DNA of 64,000 nt, taken from positions 186,001-250,000 of the forward strand of contig JALJCQ010000031.1 of the NCBI GenBank assembly GCA_023091665.1, written 5' to 3'. The notes beneath the pieces are model-generated. The model was not told where the DNA came from. It did not search any database and worked only from the letters and a program-made list of their open reading frames with translations. Source of the stretch: Pythium myriotylum (lineage: Eukaryota; Oomycota; Peronosporomycetes; Pythiales; Pythiaceae). Shown here one piece after another: positions 59,991 through 64,000 of the stretch; the stretch's first letter is position 1, and each line of letters starts with the position of its first letter. The translations under genes and the position numbers were made by a program.

Positions 59991-60545
59991 CTACATATCC
60001 ACGACGCCTCGCGTTAGAACCTTCTCTGCTTGTTTCCTTCCTCCCGTCTGAACGAACCGCGTATTCTGGCAGCTCGTGCTCGCTGCGTACTCGAGCCTTG
60101 GGCACCAGCGCGTCCACTCTGGCAGGAACGCATCGGCGTCGTCAATGCGTGTGTGGACACGCGTGACGTAACACGACTCGACGAGTCCTCTTTCGAGCGC
60201 CTCTCCATAGAGGCGCTCGCCACCTCCCACAAAGATGCGCCTGGCGTCGGCGTATCGTGGATGCGACTGCGCGAGCGCGATCGCTTCGTCCAGGGATGGC
60301 ACGACGGCGACACCGTTTGACGCGTTGAGCTGGAGACTCTTTGAGACGACAATCGTGTGGCGGTTGGCGAGCGGCTCGCCGAGCTCTTGGAAGGAGCGTC
60401 GGCCGAGAAGCAGCACTTGGTCGCGCGTGGCCGTGGTGAAGAACGACCAGTCGGCCGGCAACAGCCACGGCAGCGAGCCGCGGCGGCCGATCGCGCGGTT
60501 CAACGAGCACGCAGCGATGAGCGAGACAGGCCGGCGGCGACTCAT
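59991..60545 (-). CDS. DHFR: Dihydrofolate reductase, stand-alone
   Basis: 184 residues from the ATG at 60545 (MSRRRPVSLIAACSLNRAIG...). DHFR landmarks: IGRRGSLPWLLPADWSFF (substrate/NADPH loop with the acidic residue in LPADW), QVLLLGRRSFQELG (cofactor-binding TxGRxTxE-like region), HTIVVSKSL, RRIFVGGGERLYGEAL (the GG cofactor loop) and VTRVHTRIDDADAFLPEW. It reduces dihydrofolate to tetrahydrofolate with NADPH for one-carbon metabolism. Length is that of a monofunctional enzyme. In many protists DHFR is fused to thymidylate synthase, and none follows here, so this may be a second, separate DHFR. Promoter not evident. Convergent with the unknown gene at 59087. Confidence 0.9.
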   Translation of the reverse strand: MSRRRPVSLIAACSLNRAIGRRGSLPWLLPADWSFFTTATRDQVLLLGRRSFQELGEPLANRHTIVVSKSLQLNASNGVAVVPSLDEAIALAQSHPRYADARRIFVGGGERLYGEALERGLVESCYVTRVHTRIDDADAFLPEWTRWCPRLEYAASTSCQNTRFVQTGGRKQAEKVLTRGVVDM

Positions 60546-60999
60546 TTGGGGACAACGGAGGAAGAGCGCGAGGGAGGAAGGCACTGGAACGAGGCAGATC
60601 ATGTGGTCCACTGCAGGGAAGTGGGTTGGATGGGTTTGGTGGACTGTGCGTGGTCTGTGACAGGTGAGCGCAGTGTTGCCTTCTCCTGTGACTCACAGGA
60701 GAGGGGAGACCGCTGCGTCGTGCTGCGGTGGTGGCTGGACACGAGAATGGAGGACAGTGTGAAGGAAGGGAAGGCACGCAGAGACGGGTGACAAGAATGA
60801 AATGGAATGTGACGTGTATGTATCTGGATGATCCGAGTAGATCGGAGTCGATGGCGGTTCGGCATTCAAGACTGGCATTGGAACGCGGTGAAACGACGCC
60901 ACACCTCCCTTCCACCACGGACCGCGACTGGTCGCTCACTCGCTCTTCCAACTGATAGCAAGCTGCCGACTCGCGTGCGATCGCTCAGTTGGCGCAGGC
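60546..60999. other. No gene seen
   Basis: A 9-11 bp foldback, TCTCCTGTGA/TCACAGGAGA, lies at 60680-60700. Other frames are short. Confidence 0.4.
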
Positions 61000-61635
61000 T
61001 TAGAGCGTGATAGCGTCGGGATCGATGGGTACGAGCTCGCCGGCACCCTTGAAGGTCTGGACGATCGCGGCCTGCTCGCTGAGGATGAGACGGTCGCGCT
61101 GGTTGCCGTAGTTGGCGAGCGTGCGCCAGCGCGCAAAGTCGTCCGGGTTGCGCTTGTCGCCGTGAGACTCCTCGGCGTGCTCCCAGTGGCCCTTGGAGAA
61201 GGCAATGACGGTCGTGATCTTGTTGTTGGGGATGTCGTAGACGAGCGAGACGACCGTGCCGGTCTCTTCGAGCCAGTTGAGCTGCCAGAGCTCACCGGGA
61301 CGGATGCACTGGAAGGCGGCGGTCTGGTAGTTGGTGCGTCCGGCCATCGGTCCACCGTGGATCTTGTAGAGCACGCGCTTCTCGGAGAAGAACCAGAGCT
61401 CGTAGCGCCACTTCTGCGGCGTGCCGTCGTCGCCCTGCGCGTCGTAGTCGTAGATGAGGTGGACGTCGCGGATGTCGGTCTCGAACGACGGGTCCAGCGC
61501 CGTGTTGGTGTGGTATCCTGGTACGGGGAGGCCTCGCGTGATGGTGGAGTTGGCGGTCACATATTGTGCGAAGGTGACTGGGAGGGTGTTAGCGACGCAG
61601 GCGACGAGGCCTAGAACCAGTCCGAAGAATCGCAT
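61000..61635 (-). CDS. Phenolic acid decarboxylase with signal peptide, copy 6
   Basis: 211 residues from the ATG at 61635. An N-terminal signal peptide MRFFGLVLGLVACVANTLPV-TFA precedes a short linker and the PAD domain starting GLPVPGYHTNTALDP. Catalytic residues Tyr62 and Tyr64 (LIYDYD), Arg100 (GGPMAGR) and Glu123 (NWLEETG) are all present. Divergence from the cytosolic copies is spread throughout (RYELWFFSEKRVLYKI, HAEESHGDKRNPDDFARWR), so this is an older branch. Predicted to be secreted or vesicular, where it could decarboxylate hydroxycinnamates outside the cell. An initiator-like TCATTCTCAAATTC lies about 60-75 bp upstream. Head-to-head with copy 7. Confidence 0.92.
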   Translation of the reverse strand: MRFFGLVLGLVACVANTLPVTFAQYVTANSTITRGLPVPGYHTNTALDPSFETDIRDVHLIYDYDAQGDDGTPQKWRYELWFFSEKRVLYKIHGGPMAGRTNYQTAAFQCIRPGELWQLNWLEETGTVVSLVYDIPNNKITTVIAFSKGHWEHAEESHGDKRNPDDFARWRTLANYGNQRDRLILSEQAAIVQTFKGAGELVPIDPDAITL

Positions 61636-61712
61636 GGTTGTCTTGGGGTCGGGTGGTTGGTGGGTTGTTCTTGGTTGTTTTGCCTGGGAGGAAGCGAATT
61701 TGAGAATGAGAA
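61098..61712 (-). repeat. Left arm of the second PAD inverted duplication
   Basis: Positions mirror 63386-64000 without gaps (paired coordinates sum to 125098). The arm continues left of 61098, but its partner is cut off by the window end. The inner border is sharp at 61712/63386, spacer 1673 bp. Confidence 0.93.
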
Positions 61713-63385
61713 GAGGTGACATTGACGCAATTCGTTTGGTTCTTCCAAGGGACCAGTACGATTGACTTTACAAGCTGATACCTTACACACTAGAGGGAAG
61801 GAGTCATCGAATGGTTCCGGGTGAGCCGTTTATGCCTTGGAGTTGAGTGGGTCACAGCGATTGATGCTCACTTTCGGTTGAAATCACCAGCAATGGGATC
61901 TGTCGTCTCCTCATTCACTTGGCTCTTGTGCTTCTATTCTCCCTGAAAAAACTGTGTCCTGCCTCATGGTGCCATGTTCCGATTCTCGCGTAGGAGTCAT
62001 CATTTTTGGTTGGATGAGTCGATTGTGGCAGTTGGGTGTAGTAATCGAAGTGGATACGCACAAGTGATGACTCGTTTCAATATTCTCAACAGTGAAAGCT
62101 TGTTGGCAACGATTCCCGCCAGAACGAATTGCCCACTGATAAATCGACCCAACGTTTTGTCGCGGCTTCTGATGAACCAGACTTCGAAGGGCAACAGACG
62201 CACAGATTGTGTGTCTGCTGCCTTACGAATCATGACTGTGACACAGCCGTGATTCGTCCATTTTGGACGAGGCTGAGTCGGTCCAAGGAGATGTGTCTAT
62301 GAGTTGCGGTAGCTTTCTGGCTCCATGCCTCAGATTGTCTTTTCCATTTGGATGTTAGTACTTGGTGAGGAAGGACATCCGCCACCCTGTCGTCCTGTCC
62401 TGGCTCAAGGCGTCAATTGTTGTTGGTACCATTGCGAGTTGTCAAAGAGCTATGAGATGCTTCACTCACTTACGTTTGATGCTGCGAGTGAAGATCTGTC
62501 ATTTTTAAACGATGTTCGTTTGGGAACCATCCGTCTCCCGTGTGGGTGTTGTGAGTATTTCCGACTGTCTGTCATCGATTCGAGTCCACAATACCTGGTT
62601 GGGAGCGTACTGTACAGTAGGAGAGACTGGACGCAAACACTACACAGACGTGCCATCCGCGTCTGCTCGTCTACAGTAAAGTGATGATGCAACTGCGGTC
62701 TCTCAGGACAAGCTGTAGCCGCCATCATCTAGCTATGGTTACTGTAAGCCCGAGAATGATGCTGCCCTTCTGTCGAAAGTCGATTGCACCTGGAGCTGGA
62801 AAAATCAAGACCAAAAGCAATTGGTTTGGTAATAACGGACCTTGTTCATAACGGAGAAGGGATGCTGGACAAGAAATCAACAAGGCGCGTTGGCACCCTG
62901 TGCCTAGGCATCACCCACACGACTTCAGTAAATGCCAGTCGCAAAACGAAAATTTGGACATGTTCTAACCGATTTACACTGTGGTGACACAAATGAGTCC
63001 AACGCGAATCAAACTTTGTATTGTGGCCGGGCTTTGTATTTGTAGACGGGGCTGTCTGCTTCAAGAAATATGACAAAAGCGGTCTTCAGACCAGGTGCAC
63101 AACGAAACGCGCGAAAAACACACCGAGCGAGCTGAATTATGCAACTTCTACTGCCCGTCATCGACCTGCACGATCAAGCACCATCTCATAATCGACTCAT
63201 CCTGCATAAAATGTTGACTCGTGCGCAGCATCATGGACGACAATGAACCAGTGGCTGAACCTTCATGGTGGAGCCACGAGATGAGCAACCTGCCTCGCAG
63301 CAAAGACGAGGGTCCCCTGCCCAGCTCACTGTGTGTTCAAAAAACGTTGCTGCCGATCAAGCATCCATTCTTCTCGATGGAACTT
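61713..63385. other. Spacer of the second PAD inverted duplication
   Basis: No convincing gene in 1.67 kb; only short frames. This would be the shared upstream region of the two head-to-head PAD genes beyond the ~77 bp retained in the arms. Confidence 0.5.
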
Positions 63386-64000
63386 TTCTCATTCTCAAAT
63401 TCGCTTCCTCCCAGGCAAAACAACCAAGAACAACCCACCAACCACCCGACCCCAAGACAACCATGCGATTCTTCGGACTGGTTCTAGGCCTCGTCGCCTG
63501 CGTCGCTAACACCCTCCCAGTCACCTTCGCACAATATGTGACCGCCAACTCCACCATCACGCGAGGCCTCCCCGTACCAGGATACCACACCAACACGGCG
63601 CTGGACCCGTCGTTCGAGACCGACATCCGCGACGTCCACCTCATCTACGACTACGACGCGCAGGGCGACGACGGCACGCCGCAGAAGTGGCGCTACGAGC
63701 TCTGGTTCTTCTCCGAGAAGCGCGTGCTCTACAAGATCCACGGTGGACCGATGGCCGGACGCACCAACTACCAGACCGCCGCCTTCCAGTGCATCCGTCC
63801 CGGTGAGCTCTGGCAGCTCAACTGGCTCGAAGAGACCGGCACGGTCGTCTCGCTCGTCTACGACATCCCCAACAACAAGATCACGACCGTCATTGCCTTC
63901 TCCAAGGGCCACTGGGAGCACGCCGAGGAGTCTCACGGCGACAAGCGCAACCCGGACGACTTTGCGCGCTGGCGCACGCTCGCCAACTACGGCAACCAGC
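63386..64000 (+). repeat. Right arm of the second PAD inverted duplication, cut by window end
   Basis: Reverse complement of 61098-61712. Contains the initiator-like TCATTCTCAAATTC (63389-63402) and the start of PAD copy 7. Confidence 0.93.
63463..64000 (+). CDS. Phenolic acid decarboxylase with signal peptide, copy 7 (partial, window end)
   Basis: From the ATG at 63463 (CAACCATGCG) the visible 179 codons are the same as copy 6: signal peptide, Tyr pair in LIYDYD, Arg in GGPMAGR, Glu in NWLEETG, and on into WRTLANYGNQ. The last ~32 residues lie beyond the window, so intactness cannot be judged. Same initiator-like element as copy 6, ~60 bp before the ATG. Confidence 0.9.
   Translation, partial: MRFFGLVLGLVACVANTLPVTFAQYVTANSTITRGLPVPGYHTNTALDPSFETDIRDVHLIYDYDAQGDDGTPQKWRYELWFFSEKRVLYKIHGGPMAGRTNYQTAAFQCIRPGELWQLNWLEETGTVVSLVYDIPNNKITTVIAFSKGHWEHAEESHGDKRNPDDFARWRTLANYGNQ

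Noticed and set aside
59609..60320. Plus-strand frames opposite DHFR
   Set aside because: Shadows of DHFR or its 3' flank; no motif.
1..64000. tRNA or rRNA genes
   Set aside because: I scanned by eye for cloverleaf and rRNA-like text and saw none; a covariance-model scan would be decisive.

Overview
The window looks like a repeat-rich stretch of an oomycete nuclear genome (Phytophthora/Pythium-type plant-associated water mould). The grounds are mixed. The host genes lack introns. Several have oomycete-type initiator sequences (TCAYTYY followed by CAWTTT-like) 40-70 bp before the ATG. The mobile elements fit: Ty3/gypsy with chromodomain, long non-LTR elements, a Crypton-type tyrosine recombinase and a Helitron. 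The gene content also fits: phenolic acid decarboxylases, small secreted cysteine-rich proteins and a papain-like protease. The species cannot be named from the sequence alone.

Layout. 0-4 kb: remnant of a gag/protease retroelement (+), with a probable -1 frameshift signal, followed by a degenerate antisense ORF chain. 4.1-27 kb: an ancestral divergent gene pair, phenolic acid decarboxylase (PAD, minus, truncated at 4.1-4.4 kb) and class-3 aldehyde dehydrogenase (ALDH, plus, 23.9-25.5 kb). The pair has been pulled apart by nested insertions: a Crypton-like recombinase gene, itself split by a gypsy element with target-site duplication (6335-14332), and a 7.8-kb LINE with a 15-bp target-site duplication (15659-23429). 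A second, truncated PAD with its own upstream region follows (25.8-27.0 kb). 27.4-36.4 kb: a decayed Helitron (Rep/helicase, minus), two OB-like ORF remnants and a SET-domain gene. 36.4-44.9 kb: LINE RNase H fragments, several foldback repeats and a convergent pair of small secreted cysteine-rich genes. 44.9-48.2 kb: the intact copy of the PAD/ALDH divergent module. 48.2-54.4 kb: a secreted papain-like protease with an Asn/Gly repeat linker, plus degenerate element fragments. 54.4-64 kb: a truncated LINE, then two separate head-to-head inverted duplications of PAD (arms of 947 bp at 55.4/57.6 kb, and at least 615 bp at 61.1/63.4 kb) around an unknown acidic-tailed protein gene and a stand-alone dihydrofolate reductase gene.

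How it fits together. Seven PAD copies (four complete in the window, one cut by the window end, two broken) keep the Tyr/Tyr/Arg/Glu catalytic set wherever the region is present. Two of them carry a signal peptide. PADs remove the carboxyl group from hydroxycinnamic acids of plant walls and defences; an adjacent ALDH could oxidise the aldehydes formed further down. I infer an amplified phenolic-detoxification locus, spread by inverted duplication and eroded by transposons. The most unusual single items are an OTU-protease-like ORF inside the LINE, a LINE RNase H domain that has lost its catalytic acids, and a long antisense ORF in the gypsy element overlapping its chromodomain region.
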